Of a stretch of DNA of 64,000 nucleotides, positions 45,420 through 58,195 are shown one piece after another. The number at the start of each line of letters is the position of its first letter. The first letter of the stretch is position 1. Origin of the DNA: Protopterus annectens. Taxonomy: Eukaryota > Chordata > Ceratodontiformes > Protopteridae. Both the position numbers and the translations under genes were made by a program. The stretch is taken from the NCBI RefSeq assembly GCF_019279795.1, contig NC_056744.1, positions 901,653,904 through 901,717,903 on the forward strand. Reading direction: 5' to 3'. The notes under the pieces are model-generated. The model was given only the letters and a program-made list of their open reading frames with translations. It was not told where the DNA came from and made no database searches.

Positions 45420-47540
45420 TCATTGTAGTTTATCATTAAGACCTGGTGGGAATAAGCCACCTAATTTCACTATCCATTTGGTTTCTTTGTTATCCAATAT
45501 TTTGTGCCATCCTGTTTTGTACATTCTGTTGCCAACAATTCTGTCAATACAAATAAAGGAAAAATGGGCCGTTTTGTATATAATGGAATGTTTATATAAT
45601 GCATTGGTTGGCCTGGCATTTCTAATATCCCCTAAATGTTCAGAAATGCGAATACGAAACTGTCTGGATGTTTGTCCAATATAGTAGGCCCTGCATGTGC
45701 ATGTAGCTAAATAGATCACCCAGTCCGTGCTGCAATTGGCAAAATGTTTAATATCATAAATCTTGCCTGTGTTTTTGCTAGTGAATTCTTTGGTTGTGAA
45801 AACAAATTTGCAAAAGGCACAATGACCACAAGGGTGACAACCTGTTAGTTTGTCCCCTAAAATGGTGGTCTGAATCTTGGAAACTTCCAAGGAAGTGATT
45901 TTTTTTAAAATGCGAAAAATATGATCCCAGGGTTTTACCTTTCCTGTAAGAGAAAAGACATCTGTCATCTAGCCATTTTGCTAGATGTTTGTTATTGGTT
46001 AGTATGTTCCAGTGATGATTAATTATGTCTTGTAGTTGATAGGTGTTTCTACCAAAAGTGGTAACTAATCTCGGTGTCTGATCAGGTGATTGAACAGTCT
46101 TAGTTTTGTAACATAACAGGGAATCCCTGGACAAGTTGGCAGTCATGCCAACTGCTGAGTGAATGTCTGAAATATGATAACCCCTCTGTGTTAATCTGTT
46201 GGAAAGATCATCCTGACAACATTTAAGATCATGGTTCGATGAACAAATTCTCTTAATCCTAATGAACTGTGATTTGGGAATGTTCTTGATGATATGTTTG
46301 GGATGTAAACTAGAAGCATGTAGTAAACTGTTATATTGTGGATATTTCCTGTGTACTGTGGTACGTAGTGTATTATCTACTTCTCGAGAAAGGTGTACAT
46401 CCAAGAAATCCATTTCTTGTGTATCATAATTGACTGTAAATCTAACACCCCATTTATTGCTGTTCAAATATTCAACAAATTCTTGGAGATATTCAATTCC
46501 TCCTTTCCAAACTAGCCAGCAATCGTCAAGATAGCGTCTCCAGATATCCATATCTGGCAGATATAGGTTGTGCAATTCGTTGTATATAATTTGATCTTCC
46601 ACATATCCCATGAAGAGATCTGCATAAATGGGTGCGAAAGACGCACCTATCGCAATACCCTGTATCTGCCAGTAACAATTGCCTTTGAAATAGAACACGT
46701 TTTTGGTAAGAACGTGTTCCGCCATGCAAATCAATATGGTGTTAAATCCAGGACTGTAAATATTAATCTTCGGTAACCAATATTCAAGTGCTGTTAACCC
46801 TGCCCAATGTGGTATACTGGTATATAATGATGTAACATCTAAAGTGCACATCATCCAGTGCTCTTCGAGCTGTGATTCAGAAACAATCTGAAGAAACTCC
46901 GTAGTGTCCTGTAATCTGGCCCTAATATAACGTAACAAAGGTTTGAGATATTGAGTAAGAAAGGCAGACAGAGGTTCCGTCAATGAACCAATACCTGACA
47001 CTATAGGTCTCCCAGGAGGTGTAGAATATGATTTATGAATTTTGGGGAGTAAATACAGGTATTGCTTGGCTGGATCCTGGACAGTAAGATGAAATTTGGA
47101 TTTAGTACTGATGATGCCTTCATCAACTGCGAGTTGCAAAAAATCATCAATTTCTGTTTTGAAATTGGGCGTGGGGTCAATGGGCATCTGTAAATACTGC
47201 TGAGTGTTGGACACTTGTCTTAATCCTTCAGCCCGGTAATAACTGGAATTCATCACCACAATGGCCCCACCCTTGTCCGCAGGAAGAATGGTAATATCAG
47301 TGTTGTTTTTCAGGTTTGTAAGAGCCTGTTGTTCATTGATGTTTAGATTGTTTCTGATAATGTATCCAGTACCTAACTGCTGATGTAAATCCTCTATAAC
47401 TGCATTCTGAAATATGGCTACATGTTTGTCCATCAGAGGACACAACTTGGATGGTAGAAATTTGAATTCAGTAGATCTTTGAATGGAATCCTGCTCATCA
47501 AAAAAAATTTTTTTGCAAAAAAAAAAAAATTGCAAAAGCA
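45420..47540 (-). pseudogene. Penelope-like reverse transcriptase/GIY-YIG protein, copy A
   Basis: The RT is related to telomerase RT, and the GIY-YIG domain nicks the target. The long frame (47568-45778) shows LLPKIHK and PGRPIVSG, motif A DVTSLYTSIP, motif B GIAIGASFAPIYADLFMG, motif C RYLDDCWLVW and motif D MDFLDVHLSREVDN. Then comes the linker, with TYQLQDIINHHWNILTNNKH and KHLAKWLDDRCLFSYRKGKT. The endonuclease follows in an overlapping frame (45968-45420): CHPCGHCAFCKFVF, DWVIYLATCTCRAYYIGQTS and FRIRISEHLGDIRN, ending PPGLNDKLQ. The first residues of the long frame come from copy B sequence, so the true N-terminus is missing. The catalytic motifs look intact, but the gene is truncated and frame-split. 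Confidence 0.85.
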
Positions 47541-48717
47541 ATAAATGGGGTGTTAGATTTACAGTCAATTATGATACACAAGAAATGGATTTCTTGGATG
47601 TACACCTTTCTCGAGAAGTAGATAATACACAATGTACCACAGTACACAGGAAATATCCACAATATAACAGTTTACTACATGCTTCTGGTTTACATCCCAA
47701 ACATATCATGAAGAACATTCCCAAATCACAGTTCATTAGGATTAAGAGAATTTGTTCATCGAACCATGATCGTAAATGTTGACAGGATGATCTTTCCAAA
47801 AGATTTACACAGAGGGGTTATCATATTTCAGACATTCACTCAGCAGTTGGCATGACTGCCAACTTGTCCAGGGATTCCCTGTTATGTTACAAAACTAAGG
47901 CTGTTCAATCACCTGATCAGACACCGAGATTAGTTACCACTTTTGGTAGAAACACCTATCAACTACAAGACATAATTAATCATCACTGGAACATACTAAC
48001 CAATAACAAACATCTAGCAAAATGGCTAGATGACAGATGTCATTTCTCTTACAGGAAAGGTAAAACCCTGGGATCATATTTTTCGCATTTTAAAAAAATC
48101 ACTTCCTTGGAAGTTTCCAAGATTCAGACCACCATTTTACGGGACAAACTAACAGGGTGTCGCCCTTGTGGTTATTGTGCCTTTTGCAAATTTGTTTTCA
48201 CAACCAAGAATTCACTAGCAAAAACACAGGCAAGATTTATGATATTAAACATTTTGCCAATTGCAGCACGGACTGGGTGATCTATTTAGCTACATGCACA
48301 TGCAGGGCCTTCTATATTGGACAAACATCCAGACAGTTTCGTATTCGCATTTCTGAACATTTAGGGGATATTAGAAATGATATTAAACATTTTGCCAATT
48401 GCAGCACGGACTGGGTGATCTATTTAGATACATGCACATGCAGGGCCTTCTCTATTGGACAAACATCCAGACAGTTTCGTATTTGCATTTCTGAACATTT
48501 AGGGGATATTAGAAATGCCAGGCCAACCAATGCATTATATAAACATTCCATTATGCACAAAACGGCCCATTTTTCCTTTATTTGTATTGACAGAATTGTT
48601 GGCAACAGAATGTACAAAACAGGATGGCACAAAATATTGGATAACAAAGAAACCAAATGGATAGTGAAATTAGGTGGCTTATTCTCACCAGGTCTTAATG
48701 ATAAACTACAATGATTT
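47538..48717 (+). pseudogene. Penelope-like protein, copy B (C-terminal part, duplicated nuclease core)
   Basis: It starts inside RT motif D (GVRFTVNYDTQEMDFLDVHL) and so lacks motifs A-C. The linker and GIY-YIG domain follow in more than one frame. In the 48157-48714 frame the nuclease core appears twice: DWVIYLATCTCRAFYIGQTS with FRIRISEHLGDIRN, then DWVIYLDTCTCRAFSIGQTS with FRICISEHLGDIRN. The DNA repeat is 138 bp (48241-48378 and 48379-48516), exactly 46 codons, and the second copy has changed residues in the Y-G block. The C-terminus matches copy A (KWIVKLGGLFSPGLNDKLQ). Confidence 0.85.
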
Positions 48718-49119
48718 ACTCAGTGTTATTTATTACATTATATTAACAATTGTTCCATGTTTAAAAGATTTTTTGGTCATTTTTTTGGTCATTAATTATA
48801 TATTTTGAATGATTGTCATTATATTTACTAGCATTTACATGGTATTCCACATTATTTTATCATGGATGGTTGTAGTTAAATAATATATTTTTCAAATATA
48901 ATGAAATGTTTTATTTTTGGGACATATTTACTGTCAAATATTAATTTAATTCTCATTTTCTATTTTTTGTGGCTATATTCAAATACATGTCATTATTTAG
49001 TGACTTTAATCCTTAGATCATCCCAGTGGTTTGTCAAAAAACACAATTTTTATGAGGAACAGACCAAAATATGAGGCAAATATCTGGACATTCTGCAAAA
49101 ATCGGTACAGTTGAGAGGT

Positions 49120-50845
49120 ACCCACTCTCCCTATTTTGCTCTTCAAACCCATGCATCCGCTCGATGTACATCACTCTGTTTTGACTGCAGCTCTCATCAT
49201 CTGAAATAAAAAGAAAATATTTAGAAATTATTAATTAAATAATAAGGATAAACATTTCACAACACACTTTGTAGACTGCTAATCTGAAGAACCTCAGTTT
49301 AGTACTCAGTTGACATTTTAACATCTGGGTGTTAAAAGCTTCGAGCACAGATTGGAGGACATGAAATTCAACCCTAGAGATGCAACCTATATCCAAACTT
49401 TAAACTCGGGGCCTATCTGCATACCTAGTACAACTAAAAATATGTTTTCTAGGCATTCAAAAGAGTTAATGCTATGATAGCATCCCAATGGGGGATGATA
49501 TATTAAGAATGATCTTCACTTTAATTAGGATTGCAAACTATGAATATGTGCTGCTCATGTTGCCAAACTGTTTTCAAATTCCATTTATGTCAGCACTGTG
49601 GTCAGATAAATTAACAGTAATTGAGATAATCCATTCCTCATACAGCATTGCATCATCCAGTTTGTGTGAATAGAGCCATACATGTTGCTGTACATTATGG
49701 ACCCAAAAAGATAAGTGTGAGGACTATTATTCTTTAAAATTGCACATCACTAGTTAAAGCCATAAAGCTTCCCTGTCCTTCATTGCAAATGTTAGTGGGC
49801 CCATCACAGTTCCTCAAAATTACAGTTTGAGTCTGTTGTATGACTACTTCAGTATTTCATGACAAAGCAGTGCTTCACAGCAATGTAAACAGAATACAAT
49901 ATTAACCTACTAAATTTCTCAGACATATAACAGGATTTATCAAGATGTACCAGCACTGATTTTAAATATCTGATGTTAATGGAATGTTATGGATTACAGA
50001 TATATCAGTAGTAATTCAATGAACAACTGAGTTATTCGCAACAACTCCCAAATTATAAATTTATATCAATGAGTGAAAATTCTTTGCAAAATGAATGCTA
50101 TGGGTATATGACATTGGTATAATAGTTAACGATATATGTGTCCCCTTTCAAGACTTGAACACACAGTGCACAAATAGACATGCTGATCGACATCCTTGTA
50201 AGTTGAGCTAACACTCAGCACATGCTATTTAGTCATAAACAAAGAGGTAGTGCTGTTTAAACACTGTTGTTCAACAACTGATGTTGTTAGGCTGCTATGG
50301 ATTATGGCATTATTCCTAGAAATCTTAAGACAAGTGTGTCATTACCATGCACAACATAAAATGTAATATAAACTATAATGATATGATTCTTGCAAAAACT
50401 GTTATGGTTGAAGTTAACCAACGTAACATGTTTTCCTATGTGATTTTAAATCCACAGCATGCCAAAATGTAGACATACTGGGCTGTTGTTTACAGGCCTA
50501 GCTAAATTGTATTAGTCTTTCACTGCAAGCAACAGCTACTGCAGTTGTTTATTAGAAATATTGCAACAAATGGCAGAATACAGAAAATCCATACAATTTT
50601 TACACTTTTCATAGTGAGGACATATCAGAAGACAACACATACATAAGCAAATATGTTTAACCAATGTTATGGACATTAATTTGTACATTAATTAAATGTG
50701 TTTGTGTACTTGTGTAGGAAGAATGATGTAACTAAATTATACACTTGTATGTCTTCCACCTTATAATAGTCCAGTAGGTGATATAGTGAGACTATAACGA
50801 AAAACTATAACATGCGCAGTCATCCACTGCCTAGGCACTATCGGC
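49120..50845. other. Unassigned 1.7 kb AT-rich interval
   Basis: No gene, tandem repeat or family recognised. A tRNA-like B-box relic 'caagacttgaacac' sits near 50151. Confidence 0.5.
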
Positions 50846-51400
50846 ATCAATGATACATGAGGATAGAGGCTATGTGAAATTATGTAGTTAGATGTAGTAA
50901 AACATATATACATCTTCAAAGGACATAGTTATGGTCATTATTTAATTATTCAATAAGATAACAACATGGAAATCAAACCCACAGTAAAGAGGGCAGTAAT
51001 TACAAAGTCCACAGAATTATTTACTTATTTAATATTTGCTTACCGGGAAAGTCCAACTTGGAACAAAGCCAATTTTCAGTGGAGGCACGGGGGGGGGGGG
51101 AAGTGCTCCAGTCGCATGTCTTTGTAACTTGGGAGGAAACCAGAGCACCTGGAGGAAACCCACACGAACATAGGGAGGACATGCAGACTCTGCACAGAAG
51201 GCACTTCAACCGAAAATCGAACTGGAGAACCTCTTGCTGTGATGCAACAATGTTTCCATTCCACCGCATACAAGATAATTTCCACAGCAGCTAAAACATG
51301 GTTATGACAATGGTATACCTTCATATGTGCGAAGGCACATTTCCAAATGTGCATATCCATGAACCGTTTAGCTGAATTCCCTAAACTTCATAAAAATATC
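50846..51400. repeat. Dispersed repeat, left copy (with SINE inserted)
   Basis: 'atgatacatgaggatagagg', 'tatgtgaaattatgtagtta', 'gataacaacatgg' and 'acagcagctaaaa' recur at 57497-57690. The left copy is split by the SINE at 51017-51270, and the right copy lacks it. Confidence 0.7.
51017..51270 (-). mobile_element. SINE subfamily A
   Basis: Minus-strand copy. The tail 'aatattaaataagtaaata' is read from the left edge. Complement words GCATGTCCTCCCTATGTTCG and TGTGCAGAGTCTGCATGTCC fit the central domain. The head is degraded (51250-51270). Confidence 0.85.
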
Positions 51401-51582
51401 AAAATTCAACATTCCTGATTGCTCCACCACCAAAATGAGTGCTACCATGGATCAAAAAGGGGGCGAGGTTTTGTAATTCAGTGCTTCATTTTTTGCGGTT
51501 TTCAAATTTTGCAGTTCGCAGCAGCAGCATCGAAGATGTGGCTTTTGAACTTATGGAAAATACCTATGAAAACATCAATAGG

Positions 51583-51587
<5 letters not shown>

Positions 51588-51661
<74 letters not shown>
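51588..51661. repeat. (CA)n(TA)n microsatellite
   Basis: About 19 CA and about 17 TA repeats. The LTR element begins at the end of the TA part. Confidence 0.95.
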
Positions 51662-51668
<7 letters not shown>

Positions 51669-52593
51669 TTTTAAACAGAGTTTAGTAATATGTGATCAGC
51701 AGTCATACTAAATGACCATGGCTTGGAAAAGGAATCTGCTGAATGGACATTTTTCCCTTACAGACTTAAAAACAGGATGTATGCAAGAACAAAAATGCAA
51801 AATCTGCTTTTAAAGAACACTGACATGCTTTTCTGCATATAAAAAATGGCCACAATATGTTTCCTAAAATAACAGGATGGACACAATATGTTTCCTAAAA
51901 CAACAGGATATGTTTATGACACTGTGGCAATGTGTTTTCTCAAAAATATGTTTTTCTACATGGATCTCTGACAATGTGTTTTCTCAAAAATATGTTTTTC
52001 TGCATAAAAAACAGGATATGCTTATCAGTATTGGCACAAGAACATATGTTTTTATACACAGATCCAAATAGAATACAGAACAATGTGTTTCCTCAAAAAT
52101 ATGTTTTTCTACATGAACATCAGGACACTGTTACAGGATATTCACACTGTCAGAAAATATGGTCTCTTACAAGACATTGTTAAACAAGGAAGCTTAGTAT
52201 TGTTTCTACAGGACTAAAACTGTATATAAAGAGCTGTATAAATCCAGTTATGTTAGAGGTATGGTAGGGACTCATGTGTCCTAAGGTAAATGTTATATCT
52301 CTCACATCATCTGTACTATAGGAGAAGTAAAGTTGGAACAGTACTTTTAAGCTGCAACGTGGTTCCGTTTGGTTTATTATAAAAAGTTATTTGTTACTGC
52401 TCTCTAAAGCTGATGCTGCAAAGTATATTCTCTCATCAGTGTATATTCTGCAAGTTTCTGTATGCAGCAGACTGTGAATGCAAATATAACCAGACTTTGA
52501 ATTTTAGCAGAATCCAGCCAGCAAGACTGAGTGTCTTAAGAACACTTCAAATCCATCACACCAGGCAGTAAGCAGAGCCATGTAATTTTTTCA
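51662..52593 (+). repeat. 5' LTR
   Basis: 932 bp, ending TTTTTTCA. The U3-like part has repeated words CAAAAATATGTTTTTCTACA about three times. A TATA-like GTATATAAAGAGCTG is near 52208-52222. Confidence 0.88.
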
Positions 52594-52943
52594 ATGGCAA
52601 GCTAGCCTGCATTTGAACCTACCATCTGCATTCAAACACAGGAGGAGTGATGGTAAGCCCTGCAGAGGGTCACTTCAGTCAAATTGCAGTAACTAACATT
52701 TGTACGTATGTGTAAATCCTAAACAGAAGTATTCCAGTTTATGCAGCTTGCAGTAGTAAAGTTTTTAGACATCTACAATCTGGAGTGAGACTAGTTCAAG
52801 AAATTCGCAGTGCTATAAATTCTTCAAGAAAAGGTGAATGTCTACTAGCACAGTAGTCCGCTGCCTGTTGTGCTTCACCAGCTTCTCAAGTGACTCTGAA
52901 AAATTTCTAGCCATCTGCAATAGCAGCCTGATCACCTGTTTTC

Positions 52944-53769
52944 TTGCTAACTGGTAAGACTTTTTTTCTGTGTCACATATTTAGTGTGGATGATGTTAAA
53001 CAGAGTTTGTATATTCTTAAGAGAGTTTGTATATTCTTAAGACAGTTTGTACATTCATACATAGTTTGTATATTCTTAGACAGTTTTTTTATTATTAATA
53101 TGGATATTATTTATAATTCATGCAGGAGTAAACCAAACTTTAGTAAATTGCTATGTTGGTATACACAGCACATTAGTAAATGTAAAACCTTATTAGGGCA
53201 GGTTGATAGTAAGGCATTATGCAAATGTATTACAATATTTGACTGGTATCTCAAAGAAAATCATGTGAAATATGACAAATATTTATTGTGTGCTTCAACA
53301 AAAACTGCATTTTGTTTATTATGCCATAAAATAATATTGCATCATATTGCTAAAAAAAATAGACTGTAAAGACAGATCTGAAGAATTAACTAAGGGTAAA
53401 GTGTTTCCATTACATTCTGATGTTGAACAGTTATGTCCTGTCACCACATGTGAGTCAAATCAGTTATTGATAGAACCCCTAGTACATTTTGTTACAAAGG
53501 AATGTAGTAAACTTCTAAAAGACAGACACAATGAGTTCAGGAAGCTTAGACAAGTTATACACACATCTTTTCAAAAGTGCATAGGAGTTTCAAATTCAAC
53601 AGAACAGCTTACTAAAGAATGTCAGAAAGACCATGCAACATTACTGGAAATTCAACAGAAGTTGCAGGATAAAGGAAATAAATTAGCTGAACTGACAGAC
53701 TGGGAACTTCCTACATACACAGTTAATCTGTGCAAAAGAAATATATTTTATAATATGTTTATGTTTTGA
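52944..53769 (+). other. LTR-element internal open frames, no family recognised
   Basis: Two short overlapping open frames (52944-53369 and 53347-53769). The first is Cys/Lys/Tyr-rich. The second is charged, with a helix-prone stretch TKECQKDHATLLEIQQKLQD suggestive of a coiled coil. Neither matches a gag, pol or env motif that I know. A short spacer-like repeat of GTTTGTATATTCTTA words precedes them (about 52995-53085). Confidence 0.4.
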
Positions 53770-54887
53770 AAATGGTTAAACATACATGGTAGGATGGTAG
53801 GATCTGATGTCTGGACAAATCATTCTTAAATGTTTTACTTTCATTCAGTTAAAGCAAGACATTTATCAGTACTACAGTGAAGTAAAGCATATGAATGCCA
53901 TTCTTAGCACAGTCAAAAGGTAAACAAAACTGTACTAGTGTATAAAAATTAAATGAAAATAGTTAATAAGAATAAAGATTTAAAGTCACAAGACTGACAT
54001 GCTTGTATAAAGATATACAGATACAAGACAGACATGCATGTGTGTTCTTTTAATCTAGAGTACATCTGTTATAATACACAAGAATAACAGGCAGACAACA
54101 GCAAATATAAATAATATAAATATAAATGTGTTGGTTAAACTAATATCTATTTTGTTTTTTACAATTTGTTTATAATTATATAGTAACACCAAACAGTTAA
54201 AGTTCTGAATTTAAAAAAAAAAAATCACAGATGGTATTATTCAAACAGTTTTTGTAAAATTAATGGCAGGACAGTTAAATAGTTAAATAAAAAAAATAAA
54301 AAAATACTGAAATCCATGTAAGGTAATTGTAAAATGATGTCTATTTATGTTGTATAAATGCATAGTTATGCAAATCACAATCACATTAAAGGAAAAATGC
54401 CAAAATAATTAATTATAGTTTATAGAGTATGAAATGTCAGCTCAGACCTTCCTAGACTGAATGAATAGTTACAGGAAATGCTGGAAAGATAAGATAAACA
54501 ACAAGACTGATTGCCAGGCAAGTAGCTTGAGTTTTTCTAAAGCATCATTGTTATTAAAACATAATTGTTAAAATGTTTACAGGCAACACTATTTGGTAAT
54601 TGTAATAAAATGCCACAATTGTGCATAGATGTCACTTATAATCTGTTTGCAAGTAAATGTTAAAAGAAAAAAAACTCAGTTGCATCAAGTACAGCCAGCA
54701 AATGGGCTATAGTATACATACAGTTCAAATCAATTGTGCAGGAGGGTGTAAATACCTACTAGAGGTAATATACAGTGAAAGCTTTATTTAGTAACCTAAT
54801 AAAATAAATGTATAACCAAAGTGTTGGGCTGACATACATTCTATTCTCACAGCACAGGGCAGGTAAACAGTGCTGCAGTACTACAGG

Positions 54888-55120
54888 GGGAGGGGTACTT
54901 TCTCAGTTTTACACTGACTGTATAAGAGGGAGGGGCACTTTCTCAGTTTTACACTGACTGTATAAGCAGCACTGCACAAGGGTCTGAAATGAAGCTACAG
55001 AAAAAATAAACAACAAGGGTCTGAAATAAAGCTACAGAAAAAATAAACAACAAGGGTCTGAAATAAAGCTACAGAAAAATAAATAATAAGGGTCTAAAAT
55101 AAAGCTACAAGAAAAAATAT
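54888..55120. repeat. Minisatellites in the LTR-element interior
   Basis: Two 40-bp units (54888, 54928) with CTTTCTCAGTTTTACACTG are followed by about four 36-37 bp units with AAGGGTCTGAAATAAAGCT (54976-55120). Confidence 0.85.
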
Positions 55121-56325
55121 CCCATTCCTTCTTGACAATACTCTTTTAGGGAGAGGAAAGAACAGGTATTAGTGTATTAGAAATACTGGTAAACTGGATT
55201 AAACCTGACAGGGTGAGATATTTTACAAGTTGTTAATAGCTATCATAATGGTTATTATTGTATTGTTTAGTATTAAATTGTATTAAAAACCTGTTAAACT
55301 GTAAAGCTATACAAGAGATGGTTTAAAAAACAAGAGATGGCTTAAAACTGATTACAGCTATACAAAAGAGAGTAAAGATATGTAAAAAAAATAGCAAGAA
55401 TGGTCACTATTTTTAATATGTTTTTGGCAAAACAATGTTGGTATAAAAAGCATGAATATTTTTAATAATTGTTGAGTATGTAGTTTAAAATAACAGGACA
55501 TATGGATTTGGTATCAATTCCACTAGATATTTCTAAAGAGACAAACATTTTCCAAGATTTTGCTTAATATTAATGTTATTAAATTTGTAAGATTAGACTA
55601 AATGTACTTTATAGTCATTGTATGTACAAATGCAGAAGAATTCAGTACAAATTAAATTAATGTCTAGTAATAAATATGTGTGAAAAAACATGTTTTAAAA
55701 CAATGGGTCCAGGATACCTACTAGATTGAAATGCATAAATAGCAAACAGTCTGTGTAAATACATACTGATCAGGATACATTGTAATAAGTTCAAAAGTAA
55801 TTTGTCAAGTTGTAATATCACTGGTTTTACCCCAGTAAAATAATTGCTTTCAAATAAGTATTATCTAAGCCCAGTTCAGTACTTTATGTTCACTTCACTG
55901 TCAACCAAGATGTTAATGAGCAGTTCGAAGACATGATCACAATGTTATTGTTAAAATGACATTGAAACTGTATATTTTCAGAAGTGTATAAATGCTTGCA
56001 AAAGCACATGGTTATAAGTTAATTCAACAGTTGCAAAGAGTTAATGAAACAGTTCTAAGTCATAAATGAAATTCTATGATTGCAAAAGAATAAACTGATC
56101 AAGTTAAACTAAAGCAGACACAGCTCATAACTGCTAAAATATTTTCACAGAATGGTCTGCAAAAGAAAAAATGTTAAATACATTCAGTTTGGTAGTAATA
56201 CTTAATATCATTGTATTAACTATGTAAAATTGCATTTTGACTTGTATCAATAGAAAACAAAAGGTTTGTTTCTTAATGCGTTTTCTATATAAAATGTTTT
56301 GAGTATGTTTAAAAACAGAGGGAAT

Positions 56326-57339
56326 TGTTAGATTTTAAACAGAGTTTAGTAATATGTGATCATCAGTCATATTAAATGACCATGGCTTGGAAAAGGAATC
56401 TGCTGAATGGACATTTTTCCCTTACAGACTTAAAAACAGGATGTATGCAAGAGCAAAAATGCAAAATCTGCTTTTAAAGAACACTGACATGCTTTTCTGC
56501 ATATAATAAATGGACACAATATGCTTCCTAAAATAACAGGATGGACACAATATGTTTCCTAAAACAACAGGATATGTTTATGCACTGTGACAATGTGTTT
56601 TCTCAAAAATATGTTTTTCTACATGAAAAACAGGATATGGCACAATAACAGATGTTTTTATACAAAGATCCAAATAAAATACAGGATGTTCACACTGTCA
56701 GAAAAGCTGATCTCTGACAGTGTGTTTTCTCAAAAATATGTTTTTCTGCATAAAAAACAGGATATGCTTATCAGGATTGGCACAAGAACATATGTTTTTA
56801 TACACAGATCCAAATAGAATACAGAACAATGTGTTTCCTCAAAAATATGTTTTTCTACATGAACATCAGGACACTGTTACAGGATATTCACACTGTCAGA
56901 AAATATGGTCTCTTACAAGACATTGTTAAACAAGGAAGCTTAGTATTGTTTCTACAGGACTAAAACTGTATATAAAGAGCTGTATAAATCCAGTTATGTT
57001 AGAGGTATGGTAGGGACTCATGTGTCCTAAGGTAAATGTTATATCTCTCACATCATCTGTACTATAGGAGAAGTAAAGTTGGAACAGTACTTTTAAGCTG
57101 CAACGTGGTTCCGTTTGGTTTATTATAAAAAGTTATTTGTTACTGCTCTCTAAAGTTGATGCTGCAAAGTATATTCTCTCATCAGTGTATATTCTGCAAG
57201 TTTCTGTATGCAACAGACTGTGAATGCAAATATAACCAGACTTTGAATTTTAGCAGAATCCAGCCAGCAAGACTGAGTGTCTTAAGAACACTTCAAATCC
57301 ATCACACCAGGCAGTAAGCAGAGCCATGTAATTTTTTCA
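56326..57339 (+). repeat. 3' LTR
   Basis: 1014 bp, beginning TGTTAG and ending TTTTTTCA. It matches the 5' LTR along its length, with a longer U3 repeat block. The TATA-like word recurs near 56969. Confidence 0.88.
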
Positions 57340-57690
<351 letters not shown>

Positions 57691-57913
57691 ATATATATAA
57701 CATATATAGGCCAAATAAATATCTGTAAAATCCATAGGATTCTTAATGAGTATCTAGAATATTGGTGCTTATTGTAGGGATACCTCTGCACCTTGGCAAC
57801 CCACCTCTGAAGCTCAGCTGTGTCCCTCCAGTGCAAGTCATCATAGTGACTCTACTCCAGTGAGGAAGATCCCCATCCTCCATCGATGCTCCCTCATGAT
57901 CCAGTTCTATATG

Positions 57914-58070
57914 TCAATCATACTGATGTTCCTGGGCCTGTCTGTCATCTTGTGCTCCAATCCAACATAGACAATCAACATCAAGGTCATCCCCTCCTCT
58001 GTCCAGTTGGGCACATGTACACATCACAGCCTCCTCAAAGTCACCATCATGATTTGCAAGAGTTTCAAAT
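57914..58070 (-). pseudogene. Exon-like open segment, possible Harbinger transposase N-terminus
   Basis: On the minus strand, after a TTTTTCAG acceptor, it reads FETLANHDGDFEEAVMCTCA then QLDRGGDDLDVDCLCWIGAQ and stops after EHQYD. An acidic, helical N-terminal exon of this type is seen in HARBI1-like transposases of vertebrates, but the match is by style only. The following bases to about 57760 stay partly open (DDLHWRDTAELQRWVAKVQR). No catalytic block is nearby. It may equally be a lone exon of an unknown gene. Confidence 0.3.
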
Positions 58071-58195
58071 CTGAAAAACAGAAACAGAGAGAAATGTGCA
58101 CTGAGGTACCACTCAGTTTGCAGTTAACAATGGTCTGGTCAGTAAATGGATCAAAATCAATATTTGAATGTGGGACTGATGTCATGTTCTAAGAT

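Larger units (their letters stand above)
44929..48978. mobile_element. Penelope-like element, inverted head-to-head pair
   Basis: The 4.05 kb insertion is flanked by the 11-bp direct repeat TCAAATACATG (44918-44928 and 48979-48989). Copy A runs on the minus strand from about 47510 to 44929, including the 3' tail with 'agctttcttcagtggctg'. Copy B runs on the plus strand from about 47538 to 48978 and lacks the final part of that tail. They meet at an A-rich junction (about 47500-47535). The two 3' UTRs (45170-45420 and 48715-48975) are clear reverse complements. Partial inverted copies at the 5' side are a known feature of Penelope-like integrations, so one event can explain the pair. Confidence 0.9.
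44735..49119 (+). mobile_element. hAT-like MITE split by a Penelope-like insertion
   Basis: The left half (44735-44928) starts CATACCTCTC and contains 'aatctggacaaagcctgaca', 'aaatattgctcttataaac' and 'gaaatctgaaactcaaatac'. The right half (48979-49119) resumes at TCAAATACATGTCATTATTT and ends 'atctggacattctgc', 'acagttgagaggta'. The two halves join to the standard 300-320 bp element once the insertion and one copy of its target duplication are set aside. Confidence 0.9.
51662..57339 (+). mobile_element. LTR retroelement, young, family unknown
   Basis: Two long direct repeats bound it, 51662-52593 and 56326-57339, with TG...CA type ends and (TA)n sequence on both outer sides. A purine-rich stretch 'aaaaacagagggaa' lies just before the 3' repeat, the place of a polypurine tract. 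The LTRs differ by roughly 1-2% by eye, apart from one length difference, so the insertion is young. The 3.7 kb interior is AT-rich, and I recognise no protease, reverse transcriptase, integrase or envelope. The element therefore looks non-autonomous or broken inside. It is treated as a fossil. Confidence 0.85.

Noticed and set aside
45478-45684. Plus-strand open frame and its inverted twin at 48420-48656
   Set aside because: They are antisense shadows of the Penelope-like coding region, duplicated because the copies are inverted.
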